From Haplomitrium mnioides (Eukaryota > Marchantiophyta > Haplomitriopsida > Calobryales): DNA of 22,357 nucleotides. This document shows, piece after piece, positions 1 to 9,814 of this stretch; position 1 is the stretch's first letter; each line of letters begins with the position of its first letter. The stretch is taken from contig JBNGIS010011977.1 of NCBI GenBank assembly GCA_049999725.1, positions 1-22,357 on the forward strand. The letters run 5' to 3'. The position numbers and the translations under genes are program-made. The notes under the pieces are model-generated. The model saw only the letters and a program-made list of their open reading frames with translations. It ran no database searches and was not told the origin of the DNA.

Positions 1-459
1 GTACTTCTATTTCCCTCTTATCTTAAATGTGCACTCAACATCAAAGTCACACGAGGAGAAACCGGTGAAGCAAGTAGCTTCACATTTTTGGTTCCGTTGT
101 CGGGACCTCATCCATGAGAGGGAAAGAAGGTGGTGAACAAGTTGGATTTTTGAACGTCGAGTGAAGATGCGATGGAAAAGTGGCTACAGATCTCTGAAAT
201 TGTACGAAGAATTGAAAATTTATCACTACTACGCAACAATAGTAAGTTGAAACGATTCATCAACTTGGTGAGCTACTACTTGTGTGAAGAGTTTGATATT
301 GGGAAAGAGATTTTGCATTGAGTATTTCTTTTATGTATATTCTATAGGAATTGTTGGGTTTTGATATGTGCATCGTACTTCTATTCCCCTCTCATCTTAA
401 ATATGCACTCAACATCAAAGTCACATGAGGAGAAACTGGCGAAGCAAGTAGCTTCACAT
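1..459 (+). repeat. Pair of 85-bp direct repeats, 374 bp apart
   Basis: Positions 1-85 and 375-459 align without gaps and differ at about six bases, so they are roughly 93% identical. Both start at GTACTTCTAT and run through AAGCAAGTAGCTTCACAT, after which they diverge. The second copy is preceded by TGTTGGGTTTTGATATGTGC. The equivalent of that stretch in front of copy one lies outside the window. A start of TGTTGGG is common for plant LTRs, so these may be the 5' parts of two LTRs or an old segmental tandem duplication. No primer binding site or matching CA end was found. I see no gene in the 290 bp between the copies. Confidence 0.6.
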
Positions 460-488
460 CCCATAAAGACCTCAATTTGGGAAAATGA

Positions 489-813
489 CCTTTTGTCCTC
501 TATGGCCAACCAATGAAAGGACCTTTTGTCCATAAGAGGCCACTGCCAATTCAGAAAGGATCTTTAGTCCTCATGTCAAAAAGAAAATGCCAAATGATGG
601 AAAGCAAGTTGCACAATGCCATTCAAGGACCTTTAGTCCCACATATATACAAGTTGCATGAGCAACACTAGAGTGGATCTTTTGTCCCCCATCATCAAAG
701 TATACTACATGAAAATATCAAGTTGGCAAAGCATTCTCTTAATGCATCTGGATCACCAATCAATCAATCAATCAGGAACACAAATGGCAGTTCAAGTCTT
801 GAGATCGATATAT
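489..813 (+). other. Open frame with in-frame repeated G-[PS]-[FL]-V motif, unidentified
   Basis: The frame starting at 489 is open to a TAG at 669-671 and then again to a TAG at 813. A 13-base motif close to GGACCTTTTGTCC occurs five times, at 486-498, 519-531, 558-570, 627-639 and 675-687. The spacings are 33, 39, 69 and 48 bp, all multiples of three, so each copy reads as Pro/Ser-Phe/Leu-Val in one frame. The motif is also a short inverted repeat at DNA level (GGAC/GTCC). No known domain is recognised. It sits just upstream of copia reverse transcriptase sequence but in a different frame, so it is not clearly part of that polyprotein. It could be a remnant of a repetitive protein or a DNA-level repeat. 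Confidence 0.35.
757..773. repeat. (ATCA)n microsatellite
   Basis: About four copies of ATCA stand in a row just before the copia reverse transcriptase remnant. The tract is short and probably a simple replication-slippage tract. Confidence 0.6.
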
Positions 814-1939
814 AGACTCAAATAGAGTGGCAGAAATTGGTCCCAGAGATTCAAATAAGAAATGATGGCACAGAATCTTACAAATGATGGCATTGCTCCA
901 TGTCTGTTCATGAAACATCAAGGCTATGAATACATCGTAATTGCTCTTTATGTAGACGATATAAATATTTTTGGCACAAAAATTCCAACAGCCATCACAA
1001 TTGCCAAACTGAAAGACATATTTGAAATATGAGACATCAAAAAACCAGATTTATGTCTCGGCATCCAATTAAAGCATCTGCCTCATGGAATTTTGATCCA
1101 CTAGTCCACACATACAACCAAGATCCTCAAACAATTCAATATGGATGATGCTCATGCAATAAGCACTCCTATGGAAATGAGATCTTTGGACCCAACCAAG
1201 GACATGTTTGGTAAACAAAAGAAACATGAACAAACTCTGGGATCAGAAAAACCATACCTTTTGACAATTGGAGCTCTCATGTACCTTGCAAATCAGACTA
1301 GACTTGACATATCTTTTGCAATGAACCTGTTTGCAAGGCACAGCTCCCAGCCTACCATTTGCCACTGGAATGGACTCAAATGCATTTTCAGAAACCTAAA
1401 AGGTATAAAAGATATAAGACTCTTCTTCCTTGGAAATGCAACAAATGATATTGTTGGTGACGCTGGATATTTATCTGATCCTAATGACGCAAAGTCCCAA
1501 ACAAGATACGTCCTCCTTAAAAGAAGCACCGCTATCTCATGGAAAAGCACTACATAGACCAATACAACTAGCTCGACTAATCATGCAGAAATCATAGCAC
1601 TCTATGAGGCTAGTAGGGAATGTATTTGGCTTCGACAACTCATTGATCATATCAACATCAATACTGGCCAACATCTACTTCAATCCTCTACAATAGTGTA
1701 CAAGGACAATCAACCATGTGTCAACCGACAATATCAAAGGTGACAAAATTAAGCACATTGCCTCTAAATTCTTTTACACCTATGAGCAAGACAGTGACAA
1801 AATAAATGTCCAATTGATAGCAAGCAAAGATAATAGAGCAAATATCTTCACCAAACCCTTTCCACCTGCTCTACATATAGCACATACTCAAGGGTTTGGT
1901 TTTAGAAGACTGTCTAAACTACGCCAAAATAGCAAATAA
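796..1939 (+). pseudogene. Ty1/copia pol remnant: reverse transcriptase C-part and RNase H
   Basis: The translation matches the end of a plant copia polyprotein. The order is a degenerate SIYRLK-SGRNW stretch (family SIYGLKQSGRMW), then CLFMK and the catalytic YVDD at 949-960. The family phrases LCLGIQ, STPM, GALMYLAN and DAGYLSDP follow. RNase H acidic residues are visible as Asp 1459-1461, Glu 1588-1590 (NHAEIIAL) and Asp 1705-1707 (KDNQPC). The C-terminal DNRANIFTKPFPP phrase ends before TAA 1937-1939. Frame 1 is broken by stops at 823, 856, 1030, 1102 and 1555. A frameshift with a small deletion near 1715-1740 moves the end into frame 2. Gag, protease, integrase and the reverse transcriptase N-part are missing. 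In a live element this enzyme copies the RNA into DNA in virus-like particles. This copy is dead. An open piece of 138 codons (1141-1557) starts with ATG but is only part of the remnant. Confidence 0.93.
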
Positions 1940-2430
1940 AGATTTCTTATAGTATATTTTTTATCTGACCTTTAGTCATGAAGATCAAAGCTTGCAGATT
2001 TAGTTATTTCTTTTTGAAAATATCTAACTTGTCTGAAATGTCATACAAATCATGACAAGAGCATATTATATTTGAAGCTGACATCACTTCTTAGCTTTTG
2101 AGGTTGACATCATTTTTCAGACAGATCTCCAAGATATAAGTACAAAGGACACAACGATGCAGCAATACGACTATGAAGGACGCAACAACACCACATATTA
2201 GCTTTACTATCAAAGCAACATTCCTTTTTGAAACTTTATTATTTAGACACACACCTCATACACTATATTATTATGTTTCTACTAATCAAATATGTGGTGG
2301 CACTCTTTCCCTCATAAGAAAGCGGGAGGGTTTTAATGAGATCACACATAAACATGATTTCAAATAAGACTTACATAGAATATAGTCCTAGAATGGCTGA
2401 TTACTAGAAGAAGAATCAACCAAGAGGGAG
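1940..2430 (+). other. Copia 3' non-coding region ending in a polypurine tract
   Basis: This stretch joins the end of the copia pol remnant to the LTR at 2431. The last bases, AAGAGGGAG (2422-2430), form a purine run directly before TGTTAT, as expected of the polypurine tract that primes plus-strand synthesis. From 2038 on the stretch has a near-copy at 2926-3317, which shows that it belongs to the element rather than to host DNA. A 64-codon open frame at 2173-2367 has no family resemblance and is not called a gene. Confidence 0.7.
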
Positions 2431-2538
2431 TGTTATAGGAACATGTATATACCCTATGTAAGTAGTTCATCTATCAATCATTCTACTCATTCATCTGGAG
2501 ACTCCCATGTGTATAAGTGCGGCACTCATGTGATAACA
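2431..2538 (+). repeat. 108-bp LTR of the copia element (3' LTR)
   Basis: The segment begins TGTTATAGGAAC and ends GTGATAACA. The terminal six bases form a perfect inverted repeat, TGTTAT/ATAACA, with the canonical TG...CA ends. It is directly preceded by a purine run and stands 3' of RNase H, so it is best read as the 3' LTR. Related copies stand at 2573-2671 and 3318-3386. At 108 bp it is short for a copia LTR. The matching 5' LTR is not in the window. Confidence 0.75.
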
Positions 2539-2572
2539 TTATTTTTATTATATTATTATATTATTATTTTAG
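2539..2572. repeat. AT-only spacer between two LTR copies
   Basis: This 34-bp stretch contains almost only T and A, with several TTA/TTATTA steps. It separates the LTR at 2431-2538 from the next LTR copy at 2573. It may be an A+T-rich target site or an expanded microsatellite. Confidence 0.55.
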
Positions 2573-3386
2573 TGTTATAGGGACATATATATACCCTATA
2601 TAAGTAGGTTATACAACACTCAATCCATTCATTTGTCTGGAGACTCCTGTGTGTATGTACGACAATCAACAGAAGGGCAACCTACATCTTGCCACTTCAA
2701 GTTCTTTCACTTTATTTTCCAAAACTCCAAAGGTTCAATCTTCTCAACCCACCTGTTGTTTATTTTTTTTTATTGATTCCTTTCTTTTTTGAACGAATCT
2801 AACCCTCATAGGGGACACACTCTTTGATTCTGAAATATTTCTGGCAGAGACTACAAGCAACTCATACTAACCAAAAACCTTGACCCATGTTACCTCCACG
2901 AGCAACACCTACTTTCTGGCCATACATGTCATACAGATCATGACAAGAGCATATTATATTTGAAGCTGACATCACTTCTTAGCTTTTGAGGTTGACATCA
3001 TTTTTCAGACAGATCTCCATGATATAAGTACAAATGACACAATGACACAACTACGAATGACTCAACGACGCCGCACAATAACACCACATATTAGCTTTAC
3101 TATCAAAGCAACATTTTGAAACTTTATTATTTACACACACACCACACACACTATATTATTATGTTTTTACCTATCAATTATGTAGTGGCACTCTTTCACT
3201 CAGAAGAAAGCGGGAAGGTTTTAATGAGACCACACATAAATAGGATTTCAAATGGAACTTACATAGAATATAGTCTTATGATGACTGATTACTAGAAGAA
3301 GAATCAACAATGGGGAGTATCATAGGGACATATATATTGTATGGAGACTCCCGTGTGTATGTGTGTGCGGCGCTCATGCGATAACA
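2573..3386 (+). mobile_element. Short non-autonomous LTR element (TRIM-like or deletion derivative)
   Basis: A left LTR copy (2573-2671, starting TGTTATAGGGAC) and a right one (3318-3386, starting TATCATAGGGAC and ending GATAACA) flank about 650 bp without coding capacity. The right LTR has lost about 39 internal bases. Positions 2926-3317 repeat 2038-2430 of the neighbouring copia element at roughly 85-90% by eye, including the purine-rich end TGGGGAG before the LTR. Positions 2672-2925 have no visible counterpart and no match to an initiator-Met primer binding site. I see no clear target-site duplication. It is either a terminal-repeat retrotransposon in miniature or an internally deleted sister of the copia element, mobilised in trans. 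Confidence 0.6.
2596..2604 (+). promoter_or_regulatory. TATA box inside an LTR copy
   Basis: CTATATAAG lies 23 bp inside the LTR copy that starts at 2573, where a U3 promoter is expected. The sister LTR at 2431 has the weaker CTATGTAAG at the same place. Function is inferred from position and sequence only. Confidence 0.4.
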
Positions 3387-3455
3387 AAAATAATAATTAA
3401 TACAATTTGTGTTTAACCTAGCCTAACACAAAAAATTGACAAAAACACAGCCGAC

Positions 3456-6400
3456 ACTTGTTGATAAAACATGTTCGACAATGGTGAGACAAATGCAAGG
3501 GAACTTCATAATCAGTTGTTGTCAAAGAAGCCTATAGACAAATACTCGGAAACTCAATATTGAGTTGGATATGCTTGTAAAAAAAATAGCCTTTAATAGT
3601 GAGACATAATTAAGAGAACTCAATATTGAATTGGATATTCTTTTTGACAAAATAACTCGTATGGGAAGACAAGTACAAGGGAACTCAAAATTGAAATGGA
3701 TATGCTAGTTAAGAAAATAACTTATAATGGTAAGACAAATTCAATGAAACTCAATATTAAGCAGGTTATTGTTGTTGATAAAAAAACCTATAGTGATGAG
3801 ACAAATTCAAGGGATCTCAATATGGAGTTGGATATTCTTGTCATTCAAATAGCCTACAATGGTGAGACAAATACAAAGGAACTTAATATTGAGTTGGATA
3901 TGTTTTTCATAAAAAATAGCCTATGATAGTAAGACAATTGCAATCAAAATTCAGGTTTAGTTGTATATGCATATTAGGAAAATAGCCTATGATGCGAGAG
4001 AAATGCAAGGGAGCTCGATATTGAGTTGAATAAAACCAATCGACAAAATAGCCTACAAAGGTGAACGAATGCAAGGGAACTTTATATTCGATTGCATATG
4101 CTTTTCAATTAAAAAAAAAATTAATGGTGAGACAAATGCAAGGAAAATTCATATTCAATTGTGTATACTTGTTGACAAAATAGTCTAAAATAGAAAGATG
4201 AATACAAGAGAACTCAACATTGAGTGGAATATGTTTGTCAAAAAAATAGCCTTTGATTGTGTGGCAAATGCATTTGAGCTTCATGTTTAGTGACTTATGC
4301 TTGTTAACAAAATAGCCTATGATTGTGAGACAAATGCAAAAGAGCTCAATATTGAGTTTAATGTGTTTTTTGACAAAATAGCATATTTAGGTGAGATAAA
4401 TACAATGCAGCTTCATATTCAATTGCATATACTTGTCCATAAAATATTCTACAATGGTAAGACTAATGCAAGGGAACTTTATATTCAATCGCATATGCTT
4501 GTTGTCAAAATAGCCTATATTAGAATACAAAAAACTCAATATTGAGTTGGATATGCTTCTAGTTAAAATAACTTATAATAAACTCAATGTTGAGTTGGAT
4601 ATGCTTGTCAACAAAATAGCCTACAATGGTTAGATGAATACTATAACAAGGGAACTCAATATTGAGTTGAATATGCTTGTGAAAAAAAAAATAGCCTCTA
4701 ATGGTTAGGCAAATACAAGTGAACTTAACATTGAGTTGGATTTGCTTGTTGACAAAACACCCAATAATTATAAGACGCATACAAAAGAACTCGATGTTGG
4801 GTTAGATATGCTTGTTGATAGAAAAGCCTATAATAGTGAGACAAATATAAGAGAATTGAGTATTGAGTTGGATATACTTTTTGCCAAAGAAAGCCTATGA
4901 TAATGAGATGAATATAAAGGAACTAAATTTTGAGTTGGACATGCTTGTCGACAAAATAGCCTATAATAGTGAGATGAACATAGAGAACTCAACAATGAGT
5001 TGGATGTGCATATCGACAATATAGCCTAAGATAGTGAGGCAAATGCAATGGAACTTCATGTTTAATTTCATGTGTTTTTTTTAGCAAAAGAGCATATGAT
5101 TGTACGGTTAGTGCAAAGGAACTCAATATTGAGTTTAGTATCATTGTCTTTAAAATAGTGTACAATGGTGAGATAAATGTTAGGGAACTTTATATTCAAT
5201 TGCATATGCTTTTCAATAAAATAACCTACAATGACAAGCCAAATGCAAGGGATTTTCATATTCAATTGCATATGCTTGTCGACAAGATAGTCTATCATGG
5301 TGAGAAAATGTGAGGGCTCCTCATATTCAATTGTATATGCTGGTTGAAAACATAGCCTAGAATGATGAGACAAATACAAAGGAACTTTTTGTTCAAATGG
5401 GATCTTCTTGTTGATAAAATAGCCTATGATGGTGAGAAAATACAAGGGAACTCAATATTGAATTGGATATATTTGTCGACAAAAATGCATGTCATGATGA
5501 GGCAAATGCAATGGAACTTTTACTTTAAGTTGCATTTTTTGTAACCAAAATAGCCTATAGTTGTGAGACAAATGCAAGGGACCTCAATATTGTGTCTAAT
5601 ATAGTTGTCGGCAAAATAGCCTACAATGATGAGACAAATGCAAGAGAACTTCATATTTCAATTACATATGTTTGGCGATAAAATAACCTACAATGGTAAG
5701 ACAAATGTAAGGGAACTTCATATTCAATTGCATATGTTTATCGACAAAATAGCCTATAATGGTGAGACAAATACAAGGGAACTTTATACTCAAACTGCAT
5801 ATGCTTATTGTCAAAACAACCTACAGGCGAGTAAAAAGGAACTCAATATTAAGTTGGATATGCTTGTTAATAAAATAGCCTACAATAGTGAGATGAGTAA
5901 AAGAGAACTAGATATTTAGTTGGATGTGCTTGTCGTCAAAATAGCCCATAATGGCGAGACGAGCAAAAGGGAACTAAACATTGAAATGGATATGCTAGTT
6001 GACAACATAGCTTATAATGATGAGACGAGTACAAAGGAACTCAATATTAAGCAAGATATGACTATAAAAAAATAGCTTATAATTGTGAGACAAACTCAAG
6101 TAAACTCAATATTAAGTTGGAAATTCTCATCGACCAAATAGCCTATAGTGGTGAGACAAATACAAGGGAACTCAATATTGAGTTTGATATGTTTTTTGAC
6201 AAAATAGCCTATGATGATGAGGCAATTGCAATAACTTTAGGTTTAGTTGTATATGGTTGTCGAGAAAATAGCCTATGATTGTGAAATGAATGCAAAAGAA
6301 CTCGACATTGAGTTTAGTATGCATGTTGATGGAATAACTTACAAAAATAAGAGAACACAATGAACCTCATATTCAATTGCATATAATTCTTGATAATAAA

Positions 6401-6689
6401 GTCTAAAATAGTGAGAAAAATGCAAGGGGCTTCATATTAAGTTGCATATACTTGTCGATAAGTAGTCAATAATGGTTAGACAAAGACCATGGAACTCAAT
6501 ATTGGGTTGGATATGCTTCTCGACAAAATAGCCTATAATAGTGAGATAAATACATAAGAACTTAATATTGAGTTGGATATGCTTGTCGGCAAAATAGCCA
6601 ATAATGGTGAGACAAATATAAAAGAGCTCAATATTGAGTTGAATGTGCTTGTCAATAAAAATAGCCTATAATATTGAGATGAGTACGCT
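3456..6689 (+). repeat. 66-bp tandem repeat array, block A (about 49 units)
   Basis: Degenerate head-to-tail units of 66 bp contain landmarks such as GAGACAAATGCAAGGGAACT, ATATGCTTGT and CGACAAAATAGCC. Two unit subtypes occur. One has the perfect palindrome CTCAATATTGAG followed by TTGGATATGCTT, the other TTCATATTCAATTGCATATG. Many units also carry the palindrome TTGTCGACAA. Because 66 is a whole number of codons, both strands show long open frames. The plus strand repeats a 22-residue pattern with IAYNGETNA and REL. The minus strand repeats a hydrophobic pattern with CICLTIVGYF. Stops and indels are scattered through the block, so I call no gene. The subtypes follow a recurring order described in the findings. 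Confidence 0.93.
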
Positions 6690-6844
6690 TGCAGGTGTCT
6701 TTCATTTTTTTCAATCTTAAAGGATGAGCTTTGGTTTGAGAGAAGTGAAGTTCTATTGTAGTCTCAAAGGCTTTATACTCGTTAGTTCTGGTGTTTTGAA
6801 AATCTCCAGAAGGAATAAACTTTGATCGCTTGATCGGTATGTTA
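6690..6844. other. Spacer, no feature seen
   Basis: The sequence changes sharply from the 66-bp array to unrelated DNA at about 6690. Nothing recognisable is present before the short tandem repeat at 6845. Confidence 0.5.
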
Positions 6845-6934
6845 GATCCAATGTGTGTATAAGGTTGAATCTTGGATTCTATGCATGCATAGGGTTCAGC
6901 CCTTGATCCTATGTGTGCATAGGATTTACTCCTA
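6845..6934 (+). repeat. Three tandem 30-bp repeats
   Basis: Units start at 6845 (GATCCAATGTGTGTAT), 6875 (GATTCTATGCATGCAT) and 6905 (GATCCTATGTGTGCAT), exactly 30 bp apart. The shared core TATGNNTGCATAGG resembles the CATGCGTGCATGG words of the hairpin clusters at 7.9-8.2 and 9.4-9.65 kb, so these may be distant members of one repeat family. Confidence 0.65.
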
Positions 6935-7899
6935 CGATCTTGCTCTATTGATATATCTTGTTCAACAATTGGAATGTTTTTGCCAAAACACTTACCATCA
7001 CACTTAACGCTCTTGGTTTGCCAATGTTTCCCTCCTCAGAATGACGATTTGAAAGTATCTCAAATTTTTGTCCAAAAGTAACACTATCCAAAAAGTGAAA
7101 AACTCAAAGAATGATCTAAGCTTATATTCTTGGTACAAGTTGGTATACCAAAAAATGGGTTTTAAAGAAAATCCACACAACGACCAAATTGTGGAAATTT
7201 TCTGACGAAAAAGGAAAAAAAAACTAGAAAGATGAGAATAAGCAGTGCTTCATACACAAACTTTTTTTTCACTTTGCAATTCTATGTGTCAAGAGCTTCA
7301 CAAATCATTTTCTAGCAAGAAAATATGTTTTTTGAAATTTGGGTATAAAAAGAACAATAATTGAAAGTTTCTTTCCATTATCACGAGTTGAGTTAGGAGA
7401 CTTTTTTCATAATCATGGTCATTTTTGGATTTTCTTATCATTTAGTCTATTTTTTCCCTTCAATATTTTGAGACCTTTAATCCTTCATTTTCATAATTAC
7501 TTTTTGCATATTTTGGTATCAAGAAAAATAGCATCTCAAGCCACTGCTTCAAAACTGGCACACCCAAATCCTTGTTGGTATGCCAACATTTTAAAGAAAA
7601 TTGAGTGGATAAAATTAGCCAGCAAACTGCTAGTTTGCTGTGAGACCATTTGGGATATTGAACATCACCTTTACCTTTTCTATGTTAAATGCAAAAAGTT
7701 CAACATGGGTTTTTGGTCCAAATCTCAATAATTTGGGAGGGCCAAAGCTCATATAAAGCTTCTTGTGAAGTCAAAGGATGGGATCGGTCTTTACAAGGAC
7801 AAAATTTTTACTTCAATGAGGACCTCTTCACAACTGACTTGCAAGAAGCTTACAAGGATGGAAAGATAAAAGCTTCTAACTCGTGTTTTTTTTTCTTTC
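6935..7899. other. Intergenic DNA, no supported gene
   Basis: This is AT-rich DNA with homopolymer runs. An open frame of about 130 codons at 7339-7731 on the plus strand has low-complexity Phe/Leu-rich content, begins just after GGGTATAAAAAG and matches no family I know. I do not support it as a gene. Confidence 0.45.
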
Positions 7900-8245
7900 T
7901 AGGAGTCCATGCTAACATGAACTCTCAAGTCCATGCTAACATAGACTTGTGAGTCCTTGGAGCATGGACTCGTGAGTCCTTACAGCGGGGACTTTGTATT
8001 TACTACACACTTAGACTCCATAGTCTATGTGCATATGGACTCAAGAGTCCAAGTGCAAGAACTACAAACATCCATCCACGTAATGTCTCTTGAGTCTATA
8101 TGCATATGGACTCTTCATTACAAGTGCGTAGGAACCCTTGTAGTCCTTGTACATGGACTCTTTAGTCCTTGATTTAAACAACTTTCTAGTCCAAGTATGC
8201 TTGGACTAAAGAGTCCATGCACACATTGACTCTTATGTCTCAAAG
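7900..8245. repeat. Cluster of GGACT-N4-AGTCC hairpin repeats (first cluster)
   Basis: Four perfect 14-bp hairpins occur: GGACTCGTGAGTCC (7966-7979), GGACTCAAGAGTCC (8037-8050), GGACTCTTTAGTCC (8155-8168) and GGACTAAAGAGTCC (8203-8216). Many half-sites of the form GACTC or AGTCC also occur, often next to ATGCACACAT-like words. A longer inverted repeat with 9-bp arms and a TATG loop lies at 8187-8208 (TAGTCCAAG / CTTGGACTA). Arms are conserved while loops vary, which suggests selection or copying at DNA or RNA level. The 71-codon open frame across it (7957-8172) is probably incidental. Confidence 0.75.
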
Positions 8246-9002
8246 TTTATAGAACAATCAAGATGATACTTTTGATGTTTTTTTCAACTTAAAATGTTGA
8301 CACTAGTATTTGTTTTTCCTATTAGTTTTTGTAGTTTCTTTTGGACTTCGTGAATGCCTACCCATACACCAAGCAAGTGGAAAGAGATTTCATCAAGTTT
8401 TCCATCACTTTAAAGATTTTAAAGGTGAAGTTTGGGTTTAGCTTGGATAGTGTGTGCCTTATCTCAGTGCTGCAACCTTTGTTGTTGGAGCGACAAGTGG
8501 ACCATCAGCTTGCAATAAAAGCAAAGTAGTTATGTGAGCAGAAGAATCAACAAAGAAAAAAACGGTTGTGCAAAAAAAAAAAGTTGGTTCAACCATAGCT
8601 AGTTTGTGAGGAGTCAGTCCGTTCAACTTCTCCTTCAAGCTCCTCCATGCCTTCCCCTATCTTCTTACTTTTCCAACAACTCTTAAAAAGAGCTTGATCC
8701 TGCCTATGTGTAACCACCAACCCTTAAACCAAAAACAACATGATTTTGCTCTACAATTGATATTTTTTAAAGGGCTAACACCAATAGAAGCCCAAATTTT
8801 TGCAGCTAATGACAACTACAACCAGTGCTACAAGTTGGAGATGACATCGATTTAGATGACATGAGTATTGGCATCAGCAATTTATGGAGAGCAAGATGAT
8901 TTCATCTTAGAAATTGAAAAAGGAACTTGTTTTGGAGACTTTTGAAATCAAACCAAAGTTCATTATTGAGAAGATAGTGACTTCTCAAGACAATTGGTTT
9001 GA
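8246..9002. other. Intergenic DNA with fragmentary open stretches
   Basis: Short open stretches occur, for example 8341-8529 on the plus strand, but stops are frequent and no domain is recognised. It may be a decayed coding region continuous with the open frame at 9003-9317. Confidence 0.3.
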
Positions 9003-9317
9003 GTTGGCTTTTCAAAGTGGAGAGCTATAAGACCTTGGAAGTCCTTTCAAGGTCTTCTTGACAAGGTTAAAATTTTTGTTTTGCAAAGAGTGGAAGTCAG
9101 GGAGCTCTCAATTGAGGAGATGCCTCGAGAATCAAAGAGATATAAAGTTTTTTCAGTGATGGTGAAATCATTTTGTTTGAAGGTTTTCTGTGGTATTTTG
9201 GAGGCAAGGATGGAGTATCCCATTCACACCGGGGAGTCAAAAATGTCTTCTTTCTACTTGAGTTTTAAAAAGTTGTTGGTAAACTTTTTTTTGCATTTGA
9301 AATTATTGCAAGTTTAA
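9003..9317 (+). other. Unidentified open stretch, 104 codons, no clear start
   Basis: The frame is open from just after the TGA at 9000-9002 to TAA 9315-9317. It has a protein-like composition: mixed charge, RPWKSFQGLLDKVK near the beginning and RVEVRELSIEEMPRES in the middle. There is no ATG near the 5' side, and upstream text continues in another frame, which suggests a frameshifted remnant. I do not recognise the family. It could be a piece of a transposon gag or of a host exon. Confidence 0.25.
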
Positions 9318-9379
9318 TTTTTTTTTCTAAAGTATCTTTTGAATATTTGTAATTTTTGTGCAAGAACCACTTGGAGGCC

Positions 9380-9655
9380 ATGCGTGCATGGACTTTGCAA
9401 AGTTTGTATACACATAGACTTTGTGTAGTCTATGCGTGCATGGACTCTTCAGTCCAAACCCGCTACGACTAAGTAGAGACCCTCTGCTATTAGAATAAAG
9501 AGTCCAAATGGGCCAGGACTGAAGAGTCCCTACGCACATGGACTGAAGAGTCCCTACCCGCATGGGCTGAAGAGTCAACATAGGGACTCTTTAGTGTTTG
9601 CGCGCATGGACTCTTTAGTTTAGGCTCGCATCAAATCTTCAGACTATGCTTTGAT
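9380..9655. repeat. GGACT-N4-AGTCC hairpin repeats (second cluster), 26- and 24-bp period
   Basis: Units begin at 9390, 9416 and 9442 (26 bp apart). Others begin at 9492, 9516, 9540 and 9564 (24 bp apart), and the last at 9584 and 9608 (24 bp apart). Perfect hairpins are GGACTCTTCAGTCC (9442-9455) and GGACTGAAGAGTCC (9516-9529 and 9540-9553). The loop changes between GAAG and CTTT/CTTC while the arms and the following YRCGCACAT-like tail stay put. The same hairpin occurs in the cluster at 7.9-8.2 kb. The minus-strand open frame here (9327-9581), with a repeated VGTLQ pattern, is explained by the 24-bp period. Confidence 0.75.
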
Positions 9656-9814
9656 GGTTTGAACAAAGTCCATGTTCATTTGCATAAATGTTTATCACAA
9701 TCCGCATGCACTTTACACTTATCTTTTGAGCAAGATTGGATCTTAGATCTTTGCTCTAGGTCAAGCACATGCATTTTCTATGCATTAAAATTAATGCAGA
9801 ACTATATTGTTGTG

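Noticed and set aside
7339-7731. 130-codon frame after a TATA-like GGGTATAAAAAG
   Set aside because: Composition is Phe/Leu/Ile-rich low complexity, there is no domain, and no splice or codon signature beyond chance is visible.
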